Of a DNA stretch of 64,000 nt, positions 17,201-25,200 are shown in pieces. Under the pieces are notes generated by a model. That model did no database searches and was not told the DNA's origin. It saw only the letters and a program-made list of their open reading frames with translations. The stretch is from contig NZ_WHNY01000064.1 of the NCBI RefSeq assembly GCF_013141695.1, positions 62,001 through 126,000 on the forward strand, written 5' to 3'. The position numbers and the translations under genes are program-made. Numbering within the stretch: position 1 is the stretch's first letter; each line of letters opens with the position of its first letter. The DNA is from Paenibacillus plantarum. Lineage in GTDB: Bacteria; Bacillota; Bacilli; Paenibacillales; NBRC-103111.

Positions 17201-20092
17201 GAACATCGAGATGGGCTTGCTCAATTGCTTGCTCGTCAAATTGATGACGCGAACATGGATTCTCCTGGTGCTAAATGGCTAGGATTGCTGTATTATGACC
17301 CGACCGTTCTGGAGACGCCTGCTGAGGCGGAACCGACGTTGCATCACTTCGATAATATTGACATGGCTATTTCTCGTTCCGATTGGTCGGGGAGCGAGTC
17401 GATGGTTGCTTTTAAGAGCGGACCTTATATGGGTCATCGTGTCATAGAGCTCAACAACGAGCCTAACAATCAAGACTGGGGCGCAGGTCATGTCCATCCG
17501 GATGCGAATCATTTTATGATATTTGCAGGTGGTGAATATTTGATCCGTGATGATGGGTATGCGCCAAAACTAACTTCCAATCACAACACACTACTCATTG
17601 ATAACAAGGGGCAGATGGGGGAAGGGGGAAGTTGGTACAATATGTATGAAGCCAATGAGAGAAAAGCATCTCCTTCGATAACGACCGTCGTGGATCATCC
17701 CGAATTTGATTATATGGTGGGGGATGCAACGGAAGCCTACAAGAAGGATGTGACAGGGCTTAAAACTTATAAAAGGCATCTTATTTTTATGAAACCATCC
17801 ACGTTGATCGTTGTTGATGATATTCAGGTCGATCAACCCAGGGAATTGAAGTTGCTCTTTTTCCCGGAAAGTCAGAATTTAATTCGTACCGATGCGAACA
17901 ACTTTATGTCAATTGGCAATCATACAACGCTCCAGTATAAACAACTGACGCCGGAGCATGCGACGGCAAGTATTGCAACCGTTCCCTACACAACCGATCT
18001 GGATGTCAGTAAGAACCCAGGTGATAGACGCGCATTCCAAGTCATTAACGACACCGACCCCGTGTGGCGTAATGCGTCTGCTTTTACCTGGACAGAGAAT
18101 GGCATGGTGCCGGCCGACGTATCGATGACGAAAAATGGAGATTTATGGAAATTTGAAGTCAGTGGCAAGGCGGTTGAGCTTAATCTTATGAACGATACCG
18201 TTCAACCTGTGGCAGCTTCCGGTTCGCATAATGAGATGAATGATGATGACGGCTTGAACGGAATTTTCTTTAATGGGCTATTGATCAACGACTTCGACAA
18301 AGACGTTCTATCCTACACGGTAACTAAAAATGATAAAAAGCTGATAAATCAAATAAACGTCATTAAGCGCAGTAACACTTCGACAGTCACGATTAATTAT
18401 GATGGGAAAGTGCCAGGAGTAGCGATAATTGGTGTTACTTCAGGATCTGGGAACTATCACCGGACCTATACAGTTAAGGTGATTTCATCGGGATTGCTTC
18501 AAGTCATTGGTGCGCAAAGCAACGGAACGACGGGCTTTATGCCGATGAACGCTTTCGACGATGATATGAGTACGATTTGGTCGGCCAAAATCGACCCACA
18601 GGCCATTTCGGATAATCCAGACGGGTATCCATGGCTCATCGCTGATGTTGGAGAGGTCAAGGAGCTGAACAAAGTCGAAATCGCCTGGTACAACGGTACA
18701 ACAAGACGAGCATTCTTCGATATCGAAGTTTCCCAGGACGGTGTCCAATGGAATTGGATATACAGAGGCGAGGCCAGTGGTGTTACTGACAATTTTGAGG
18801 TTTTTGCATTTCCTGCAAATGCGACAGCCAGATATGTGAAGGTGTGGACGACCGGTAATTCGACGGGTGGATTGTTTAATAGTATCAAGGAAATGAGAAT
18901 TTACGAGGCACCCACTGTTGATAGAGAATCGCCGATTACTACCGCGAGCATATCGCCCTTACAGCCGGATGGACCTAACGGCACCTATTTGAATCCGGTC
19001 ACAGTCACGTTGGCAGGCAGCGACAGCTCATCAGGCGTGGACAGAACCGAAATCAGCGTGGACAACGGGACGTCATGGCAAATTTATACGTCACCCGTCA
19101 CGTTCGACAAGAAAGGTACGTATGCTTTGCTCTACCGATCAACAGATCGAGCCGGGAATGTTGAATCTTCCCATCAGGTTGGATTCACTCTTGCATTGTC
19201 TGTAGTAAAGATTCAGCTCAAGGACAGTAATGGAAATCCGCTGAGCGGCGGCAGCGTTCAATATTATGATGGCGGGTGGAAGGGATTTGGCATCACGGAT
19301 GCTGCCGGGACAGTCACCAAATCGCTGCCTGATAAATCCTACACGTTTGCTATGGCCTTTGAGGGAACACAAATGAACAAGGTGCAAAACACGGGAACCG
19401 ACGCTTTCGTCAGGTTTCAGACGGTTCAGGTGAAGGTCCTTTTGAAGGACAGCTTAGGGAATCCGCTCGATGGCGGCAACGTCAGCTATTATGCGGATAA
19501 GTGGCGGACCTTCGGCAGTACGAGCTATGGCGAGGCTAGGAAAGAATTGCTGCCGGGCCCCTACACGTTCGCTACGGCGTACGAAGGTACATCCAACCAA
19601 AAGGTGCAGAATACAGGAGTTGAGGCCATAGTTGGATTCCAAACGGTCAAAGTAAAAGTACATTTGAAAGATAGCTTGGGGAATCCACTGGACAGCGGCG
19701 CGGTCAGTTATTATGCGGATCGCTGGCGTTCGATCGGCGACACGAGCGGAGGAGAGGCCAGCAAGGAGTTACTGCCTGGCTCTTATACGTTCTCCACGGC
19801 GTATGAAGGTACAATCAGCCAGAAGATGCAAAATACCAAAGACGATGCCATAGTCGGATTTCAAACGATTCGAGTCAATGTACTGCTAAAGGATAGCCAA
19901 GGGAACCCGCTTGACGGTGGCATCGTCAGCTACTATGCGGATCGCTGGCGAACGTTTGGCAATACGTACGAAGGAGGGGCTGGTAAAGAATTGCTCCCTG
20001 GTTCCTTTTCGTTCACCATGTCCTACAACGGAACGACGAACGTTCGCGTCGCCGACACCTCGGCAACGCCCACTATTATATTCCAGCAATAA
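14201..20092 (+). CDS. Secreted multidomain heparinase II/III-like polysaccharide lyase
   Basis: A 1963-residue exported enzyme. AAGGAGG at 14187-14193 selects ATG 14201 (or 14198). Order of parts: signal peptide to about Ala35; CBM-like jelly roll (37-190); two Big_2 Ig domains (190-272, 277-357); second jelly roll (358-513); third Big_2 domain (514-597); cadherin-like domain (600-687); lyase module (about 699-1335) with an alpha/alpha toroid (HPRLY, NH at 868-869) and a beta-sandwich carrying His1097, His1099 and His1104 (GHVHPDANHF); a cadherin-like beta domain; an F5/8 (discoidin) domain (about 1430-1570); an Ig/OmpL47-like domain; four 74-residue repeats at the C-terminus. There is no SLH or LPXTG anchor, so release or sugar-mediated attachment is likely. 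Lyases of this fold cut uronic-acid polysaccharides by beta-elimination; the substrate is unknown. Neighbours: importer upstream, convergent regulator downstream. Confidence 0.88.
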   Translation: MEKLQKGPFPLFVAICIFISALWTAGFGLTNTANAATSLLLNGSFESVSSGVPTGWVNKDYTPGPMISVSTEVYKEGNHSLKIDATARGRVASYQKVNVTPGTTYRYSTWIKTQDVVTDFSLGARVRLYFENSASVLTGVFTNTADLKGTNDWTYRERLVTAPSDAVRLVVEISPDTGTGISWFDDQKLDIPVSSVAVSRKVIPLELGASTTVTAQVYPVHATEQAIIWTSSNPSVAVVTNGVVSALGAGSATITATTVDGGFKDTSTVTVNLPIIHPTGISLKNHRIIAAPGDQVQLQSVVLPANATNKTVQWNSSNSSVAGVNSVGMVTIIGSGTALITATTEDGNFTDQCVIDASNLIKDASFDQTSTLPNSNWKIYQGSPTQFTATVDESVYKTGSHSLKINVGLSGSGSVYQGISVNEGVNYKFSGWMKPEVSGRTGARISYYFKDSNGKKIANDKYIYLTAQSQSDGWVYVEELGIQAPPTATLIVLAAFPESGSGVTWYDDMVLAPWNQVESISLTPLSSVLSIGDTLPLQAQVFPVEASNKLVTWSSSDTNVAAVDSSGVVNAFTKGIAVITARAVEKSLAVHSVIRVGSTDITINNQQLDTSFSTPISGHVAATDSNSHPLSYFRLLEPSHGTVVVGSDGGWVYKPDINFTGEDAFLVAVTDGQGNYAYNTNTIKVKTMAEALSPLQQVHPRLYINDSKVTQLKAAIAPGGTHEALWREFKALVDTQLGAPDLYHQDPNDLEQNWQRDVGNKTVNFAFAYVLSGEAKYLNAAKTWAIASVNYPNWGLGQLKNAELAAGHQLFSLGIVYDWLYNDLDVGIKQIIVDTLKERGNEMYRKGAGLPFNGQEIKAYWSQMYLANHMWVNLGGLTAAGLAIYDVDNDTQSKVLPWLQFTVQRFNKSAEVLGDDGASIEGVAYGQYGLSWLIQYAKLSEKFFNNNMLGNDYFKNSSKYFNYTMLPKDSWTNKINHLNIADDPSENWYGPDYLLRVLAAEHRDGLAQLLARQIDDANMDSPGAKWLGLLYYDPTVLETPAEAEPTLHHFDNIDMAISRSDWSGSESMVAFKSGPYMGHRVIELNNEPNNQDWGAGHVHPDANHFMIFAGGEYLIRDDGYAPKLTSNHNTLLIDNKGQMGEGGSWYNMYEANERKASPSITTVVDHPEFDYMVGDATEAYKKDVTGLKTYKRHLIFMKPSTLIVVDDIQVDQPRELKLLFFPESQNLIRTDANNFMSIGNHTTLQYKQLTPEHATASIATVPYTTDLDVSKNPGDRRAFQVINDTDPVWRNASAFTWTENGMVPADVSMTKNGDLWKFEVSGKAVELNLMNDTVQPVAASGSHNEMNDDDGLNGIFFNGLLINDFDKDVLSYTVTKNDKKLINQINVIKRSNTSTVTINYDGKVPGVAIIGVTSGSGNYHRTYTVKVISSGLLQVIGAQSNGTTGFMPMNAFDDDMSTIWSAKIDPQAISDNPDGYPWLIADVGEVKELNKVEIAWYNGTTRRAFFDIEVSQDGVQWNWIYRGEASGVTDNFEVFAFPANATARYVKVWTTGNSTGGLFNSIKEMRIYEAPTVDRESPITTASISPLQPDGPNGTYLNPVTVTLAGSDSSSGVDRTEISVDNGTSWQIYTSPVTFDKKGTYALLYRSTDRAGNVESSHQVGFTLALSVVKIQLKDSNGNPLSGGSVQYYDGGWKGFGITDAAGTVTKSLPDKSYTFAMAFEGTQMNKVQNTGTDAFVRFQTVQVKVLLKDSLGNPLDGGNVSYYADKWRTFGSTSYGEARKELLPGPYTFATAYEGTSNQKVQNTGVEAIVGFQTVKVKVHLKDSLGNPLDSGAVSYYADRWRSIGDTSGGEASKELLPGSYTFSTAYEGTISQKMQNTKDDAIVGFQTIRVNVLLKDSQGNPLDGGIVSYYADRWRTFGNTYEGGAGKELLPGSFSFTMSYNGTTNVRVADTSATPTIIFQQ
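19202..20089 (+). repeat. Four tandem 222-bp (74-residue) repeats at the end of the lyase gene
   Basis: Units start at 19202, 19424, 19646 and 19868 with no spacing change. The shared protein pattern is VKVxLKDSxGNPLxGGxVSYY, then W..FG.T, LPG.YTF, and a closing FQT. Unit 1 is the most divergent; units 2-4 are close. They look like small beta-sandwich wall- or glycan-binding modules generated by duplication. Confidence 0.9.
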
Positions 20093-20212
20093 CACAGCCT
20101 GTTAGCGGTTTGAAATCATTCGAACGCATGGAAGCAAGCTGGTGCTGGCAAGTGTTAAGAACCCGAATGTATAAGGCACATGATGTTTACCAACGTAGGA
20201 GTTAATATACAA

Positions 20213-20259
20213 TAAAAACGCTGTGTGCTGGCAAAACTGCCGGCACATAGCGTTTTTTA
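20213..20259. terminator. Terminator after the large lyase gene
   Basis: A long hairpin (AAAACGCTGTGTGCTGGCA against TGCCGGCACATAGCGTTTT, with few mismatches) has A and T runs at the two ends. It can act for the plus-strand lyase and, by symmetry, for the convergent regulator. The 220 bp between the genes holds nothing else I recognise. Confidence 0.88.
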
Positions 20260-20314
20260 TCAAAAATAACAATCGTATTTATACATGGATGAAGGGGAGT
20301 AATCTTAATAAAGC

Positions 20315-22540
20315 TCATTTTTTACGATATTCGCTTGGCGTGAATCCGGTGGATTTCTTGAACATTCGGTTGAAGGAATTAATGTTCTGGTAGCCTACGA
20401 GCTGCGCAGCATCTTGAATACGAATGTCTGGAGTAAGCAGCAGCTTCTTGGCTTTATCGATGCGAACTGAGTTCACATAATCGACGAAGTTATTGCCCGT
20501 CTTTTCTTTGAAATACGTAGACAAGTAACTGCGAGAAATGCTAAGTTTCTCTGCTAAGCCATCCAACGTAATATCCTTGTCATAGTTATTCTCGAGATAT
20601 TCATAAACGAATTCAATGATGTGATCTCGCTTTGCCTTGATTTCCCTTACCAGCAGGGCCGAACGCTTTATCAAAGGTGACAGTACCGCTTCTAGCTGCT
20701 CATAAGTGTGACAGTTTGGCAATTCAGTCAAAGTCTGACGGAGAAACGTGTAATCGATATTGCGCTGTTGAAGAGTTTTCTGTATATGAAACACGATGGA
20801 TTCGGCGAATAGAAGGACATTTTGAGAGCTCTCATTGCTCTTTCTCATTCTCCCAAGCACCCGACTGACCAGTTGGAGCACGACGTCGTCATTCCCATTA
20901 TATAGATTGGCATCAAGTTCCTCTTCTTGGGCTTGTGACAATCGAATTTCCTCATTTTGATGCTCAGTTTCCATAATAATCTGAGTTTCATCATTGAATC
21001 TCCGCTGTTTAAGTTGTTCAAGCCCACTTTCATACGCTTCATTCCAATCCTCAGTACCCCCTGAACCGGTAACCGTAAGGAAGCAATATTCTCTTTCGGC
21101 CTCAAGCATATGATTAATCTGCTTAAGTATGTACCTAATATTTGGATCGGTAATCTCAGTGAAAATAATGGAGAGGATTTGATCATTCTCCATCTGGAAG
21201 GTCAAGGAGTCCGAGTAGGTCTCTATAATGATCCGATTGATATATTCTCTGATAAAAGAAGTTGCACGTTCTTCATCTACTTGCATTTTATACAGCATGG
21301 ATTTGTAATTGACTTTAAACAATAGCAGAACAAAGGGACGATTCGAAGGAATCCATGGTGTATGATCCCCATGCTGATGACGAATCTTCTTCAAAACGTT
21401 GGAATATGCGTAGTATCGAAGCAGAGACTCTTTCTCTGACATATCCTGGTGGATGTCCCGGCTTGTTTTCAGGATATCACTTATTTTGTCATGTATAATA
21501 TTAAATTCCTTAATCCCGCTCTCCCAAGGCATCGGGGTATTCCACTTCTGAATGCCATCGATAATCCGCTTAACGGGTGTATGGAGCCGAACACTAAGCA
21601 GCAAGGAAGCGATTACACTTATGGCAATAGTGAGGATCAACAATAATACAAAAGAGAAGTTCCAACGAACCTGACTCGAAATTGACGTATCTGGTACCAC
21701 ATGAATATATGTTAAGCCGCTGGCTCCTGTTCTGTAGAAATAGTAAACGTTATCCTGAAGGACATACCCTGAACTGTCTTTAAATTTAGGTATAGTGTGT
21801 TGCTCTGACTTAGATGACGTATATAACGGCTGATCATGTTCATTTAAAATATAAAAGTGATCACTAATTGTCTGGTGTAATTCAGAATAAATGGTGTCAG
21901 CCTGAACCAAAGCAATTAAATAAAAGTTGGGGAGTTGGTCATTCTTTATGACGATGGGAAGCAAAGCCCGTTCACCTGCCCGTCCAGTAGAATCAATTTC
22001 AGCAAATGTGGAGGTGGGCAGTACTTGAAATTTATAAGGTAAAGCAAATTGTTCGTTCCAGAATGAGGCGCTGTAATCCTTACTGTTGTAATAACGCCCG
22101 AACATGCTATCGGCATCTGTTCCGCGGTTTTTTTCAAGAGATAACCCAGAGTTCTTATACATCAATATTAAGTTGTCCAAGTATAATAGTCGATTGGATA
22201 GGAGAAGTTGGACCTTCTGCATCGTAGTTCCTGCACTCACATAATCGACGGTTTGGGCCTGTGTCCCTTGTAAATCTAATGAAAAGCTCAGAACAGCGTT
22301 ATGGATAGCGCCTATCAGGTTTTCATAATTTTCGGATGTTTTTTGTAGGCTGAGTGTATTGTATTTAATAATCTCAACTTTAATGCTTCCCCTGTAGAAT
22401 ACAACCGAGTATAAAATAAACGAGACCAATAGTACGATAATGATGAAGAAACTGACTAACAATCGCATGAATAAAGAGGAGGTCTTCTCCTTAAATCTAA
22501 GTCTGGACAACATTCTTAGAGCGAACTTATCATCTGCCAT
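20315..22540 (-). CDS. Membrane-bound AraC-family sensor/regulator
   Basis: A 741-residue one-piece sensor and DNA-binding protein. A membrane helix lies at about residues 24-46, an extracytoplasmic sensor domain at about 47-290, a second helix at about 291-313, a cytoplasmic linker of about 320 residues, and an AraC double HTH at about 640-741 (SISRSYLSTYFKEKTG, then FNRMFKKSTGFTPSEYRKK). GGTGAGGAAG precedes the ATG. Such proteins usually sense extracellular oligosaccharides or their loaded receptor and switch on an adjacent importer/lyase operon. Here the likely target is the 10.5-20.1 kb operon, which it faces tail to tail. Confidence 0.9.
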   Translation of the reverse strand: MADDKFALRMLSRLRFKEKTSSLFMRLLVSFFIIIVLLVSFILYSVVFYRGSIKVEIIKYNTLSLQKTSENYENLIGAIHNAVLSFSLDLQGTQAQTVDYVSAGTTMQKVQLLLSNRLLYLDNLILMYKNSGLSLEKNRGTDADSMFGRYYNSKDYSASFWNEQFALPYKFQVLPTSTFAEIDSTGRAGERALLPIVIKNDQLPNFYLIALVQADTIYSELHQTISDHFYILNEHDQPLYTSSKSEQHTIPKFKDSSGYVLQDNVYYFYRTGASGLTYIHVVPDTSISSQVRWNFSFVLLLILTIAISVIASLLLSVRLHTPVKRIIDGIQKWNTPMPWESGIKEFNIIHDKISDILKTSRDIHQDMSEKESLLRYYAYSNVLKKIRHQHGDHTPWIPSNRPFVLLLFKVNYKSMLYKMQVDEERATSFIREYINRIIIETYSDSLTFQMENDQILSIIFTEITDPNIRYILKQINHMLEAEREYCFLTVTGSGGTEDWNEAYESGLEQLKQRRFNDETQIIMETEHQNEEIRLSQAQEEELDANLYNGNDDVVLQLVSRVLGRMRKSNESSQNVLLFAESIVFHIQKTLQQRNIDYTFLRQTLTELPNCHTYEQLEAVLSPLIKRSALLVREIKAKRDHIIEFVYEYLENNYDKDITLDGLAEKLSISRSYLSTYFKEKTGNNFVDYVNSVRIDKAKKLLLTPDIRIQDAAQLVGYQNINSFNRMFKKSTGFTPSEYRKK

Positions 22541-22672
22541 ACTTCCTCACCTGCCCTAATTTAATACACTCTTCATTAAAGCATGATTAGGAGGAAGATA
22601 GTATCATCATTTTGTTAACTACTTCACGAATTGTTATGTTCTTCACGGTAGTTGGAGGTTTACTCAATGCGG

Positions 22673-22712
22673 AAACGGCCCTGTCGCATTCATGCGAACA
22701 GGGCCGTTCTTT
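22673..22712 (-). terminator. Hairpin downstream of the VOC gene
   Basis: AACGGCCCTGT pairs with ACAGGGCCGTT, and an inner CGCAT/ATGCG helix extends the stem. It lies immediately after the minus-strand stop at 22718. The T-tract is weak on both strands, so termination efficiency is uncertain. Confidence 0.65.
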
Positions 22713-22717
22713 CACGT

Positions 22718-23149
22718 TTAATTCATCGATTCGCCTTCTGTGAATATCTGGAAGGTCACGCCAAACTTGTCCTTCACTTGTCCATAAGCAGGGCTGAAGA
22801 ATGCTTCATGCAGGTCCATGATGACGGTGCCGCCTTCTTTGAGCCCTTCGAAAAATTGCTTCGATTTGCTTGCATCCTTCGTTGTAATACAAATCGTCAC
22901 CTGATCGCCCTGTTGAACGGGTTTACCTGAGTCGGAGTCCGAGAACATCATTTGGCTTTCGCCAACTTGCAGCATGGCATGTCCAATAAGCCCTTTTTGT
23001 TCATCAGCAAGCGGGTAATCAGGGCTGGCAGGCATTTCACCAAAGGTCTGTTTAAAAAGGACTTGAGCATCCAGCGCTTTCTCATAAAAGGCAATAGCTT
23101 CACCAGCAGTACCAGGCAATACTAAATACGGAGTTAAACGAACGGACAT
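22718..23149 (-). CDS. VOC-superfamily protein, PhnB/glyoxalase-like
   Basis: A 143-residue vicinal-oxygen-chelate fold protein of the PhnB-like group (YLVLPGTAGEAIAFYEKALDA at the start, PAYGQVKDKFGVTFQIF at the end). These are small cytosolic dimers related to glyoxalases and demethylases; most have no known substrate. TAAGGAG at 23160-23166 fits either ATG 23149 or TTG 23152; I use the ATG. It is a single gene, minus strand, with its own hairpin terminator and a LexA-box-like palindrome about 85 bp upstream. Confidence 0.85.
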   Translation of the reverse strand: MSVRLTPYLVLPGTAGEAIAFYEKALDAQVLFKQTFGEMPASPDYPLADEQKGLIGHAMLQVGESQMMFSDSDSGKPVQQGDQVTICITTKDASKSKQFFEGLKEGGTVIMDLHEAFFSPAYGQVKDKFGVTFQIFTEGESMN

Positions 23150-23231
23150 CAATAAACAGCTCCTTAGATTGAATTAGTTGAGGGGTAAAAAGTCTACCTC
23201 TTATTATTACCACATTTACCCGAAAAAATAA

Positions 23232-23245
23232 AGAACATATGTTCT
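23232..23245. promoter_or_regulatory. LexA (SOS) box-like palindrome
   Basis: A perfect 14-bp palindrome, AGAACATATGTTCT, containing GAACATATGTTC. It fits the Gram-positive LexA/DinR box (CGAACRNRYGTTYC) at every position except the outermost two. It lies between the VOC gene (minus) and the sensor kinase gene (plus), closest to a plausible VOC promoter (TAATAA on the minus strand near 23190). Confidence 0.5.
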
Positions 23246-23376
23246 AAAAATTGTTGTAAAACGAAATAGCTGCCCTCGATCTTGAATTTCCCCCATGCCT
23301 ACGGAAAGTGACCTATACTATAATATAGTAGATAAAGACTATCTTCTTACACACAGGAAAGGTGCTAACGTCGCCT

Positions 23377-25200
23377 ATGAATAAGCTTGCTATCTGGTCG
23401 TGGCTGTCACGTCTGTTCCATTCTTTCTCACTCAAACAACGGATATGGTTTACCTTTGTGATACTCATTACCGTAGGTCTGGTGGCAACAGGGAGTATCG
23501 CCTACCTGATCGCGTCCAAGGAAATTCAGCGCAATGCGATGCAGTCGAGTCAGGATACCGTGAATCAATCTGCGCAAATTGTGAATGAGAGACTGAAAAA
23601 TATCGGTACCGCGGTGCGGTCCTTAATGTTCAGTGACGCTTTCAAGCAGTTGATGAAGGATGTTCAGAATAAGGATAACTCAAGCTACTATAAGTCATTA
23701 ACGGCCTTACAGTATGTGTTCAACCAGGTGAAATTCAATGATTCCATGATCGATAGTATATTGATCGCCACGCCAATTGGGGATTTCTATCCCACCTCCA
23801 GTGCGCGGAATATTTCGAATTCCTTTTTTAAATCCGATATGTTTAATCAATTCCAGCTTTTAAAGCGCGGCTTTTGGAGCACCGGACATGTGGATCCGTT
23901 TTTTACGGGGAAACAGCGGGTCTTATCGCTTGTCGCAGAAGGTGTCAGTGAAGATTCGTATACGCGAAACGAGCCGACCAATGTGTATGTGGTTATTAAT
24001 GTGAAGGAAGACGATCTGCGAGATCTCTTTATGGAGAACTTAACGGACCCCGATAAGCATTACTACTTCGTAGATTCACAAGGTGAAGATATCAATTATG
24101 CAGACCGAAATCAGGATAAGGTTTTCATCCAACGTCCAGACTTTGTACAGCAATTGACGGAGGAACGGAAGGGTTCATTTTTCTTCATGGATAAGGATCG
24201 TAAGGATTATCTAGTTAATTATGCAAGGCTTGACGTCAAGGATGATTGGCTGATCGTCGGCGTACAAGCGAAGGATAAATTGCTTGCCCAATTAAATGGG
24301 ATTAAGCAAGCAACAACGCTTGTGACCATCGGCTTTGTACTGGTCTCGCTGTTCATTTCGAACAATCTAACGCTTCTGCTGCTCAAACCTTTGTTCCGAC
24401 TTCAGAAACTGATGAAACGCGTAGAAGAGAATGATCTGGAAGTACGTTTTGAAAGCGAGTATAAGGATGAAGTTTCTCAGGTTGGATTCCGCTTCAACCG
24501 GATGTTGGACGAGATTAAGCAGCTTATTTCGGACGTCACCAATCGGGAACGTGATAAACGGAAAGCAGAGATTAAGGCGTTGACGGCGCAAATGGATCCG
24601 CATTTTTTCTATAACACGCTCAATACGATCTACTGCAAATCAGTCCTGGGTGAAAATGAAGATGTGAATGAAATGATTTTGGCCTTATCGAATATGTTCC
24701 AATTGAGCTTAAGTGGGGGTAGAGATTTGATTCCACTCGCAGATGAGCTCGATCATGTTCGTCAATATTTGGCGATTCAGCAAAGGTCGTATGAGAATTT
24801 ATTCGTCTTCCAGATGGAGGTTGAGCCTGAGCTGCAAGCTTGCCTTGTACCTAAAATCATGATCCAGCCATTGATTGAAAATAGCATTCTGCACGGATTC
24901 AAGGATATGACCTCAGGTGGGGAAATTCAGCTCAGAGCTCGGACTGAAGATAATTGGCTGCATATCACGGTGGAGGATAATGGACACGGACTTGTTCCCG
25001 AGATTCTAAAACAAAGCATGATGCACCAGGCGGCCTCGAAGCACGGTTATGCACTGCGCAATATTTATACGCGTCTGCAACTGTACTATGGGACTGAGCA
25101 ACGGATGGAGATCGGGACGAATGCATTTGGCGGAGCTCAAGTCGACTTGTGGCTGCCGCGGTATGAGAAAGAGGAGGATTTCCATGGATCGACTAATTAA
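23377..25200 (+). CDS. Two-component sensor histidine kinase, YesM type
   Basis: A 607-residue membrane kinase. Helix 1 lies at about residues 20-45, an extracytoplasmic sensor at about 46-300, helix 2 at about 305-330, then a HAMP linker (LEVRFESEYKDEVSQVGFRF). The His_kinase box QMDPHFFYNTLN has phospho-acceptor His409, and the ATPase domain follows (QPLIENSILHGF; DNGHGL). I start at ATG 23377; the GTG at 23362 overlaps the AGGAAAGG site. It overlaps the response regulator gene by 17 bp. In related Firmicutes such pairs activate neighbouring sugar importers, here the genes at 27.0-32.4 kb. Confidence 0.93.
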   Translation: MNKLAIWSWLSRLFHSFSLKQRIWFTFVILITVGLVATGSIAYLIASKEIQRNAMQSSQDTVNQSAQIVNERLKNIGTAVRSLMFSDAFKQLMKDVQNKDNSSYYKSLTALQYVFNQVKFNDSMIDSILIATPIGDFYPTSSARNISNSFFKSDMFNQFQLLKRGFWSTGHVDPFFTGKQRVLSLVAEGVSEDSYTRNEPTNVYVVINVKEDDLRDLFMENLTDPDKHYYFVDSQGEDINYADRNQDKVFIQRPDFVQQLTEERKGSFFFMDKDRKDYLVNYARLDVKDDWLIVGVQAKDKLLAQLNGIKQATTLVTIGFVLVSLFISNNLTLLLLKPLFRLQKLMKRVEENDLEVRFESEYKDEVSQVGFRFNRMLDEIKQLISDVTNRERDKRKAEIKALTAQMDPHFFYNTLNTIYCKSVLGENEDVNEMILALSNMFQLSLSGGRDLIPLADELDHVRQYLAIQQRSYENLFVFQMEVEPELQACLVPKIMIQPLIENSILHGFKDMTSGGEIQLRARTEDNWLHITVEDNGHGLVPEILKQSMMHQAASKHGYALRNIYTRLQLYYGTEQRMEIGTNAFGGAQVDLWLPRYEKEEDFHGSTN

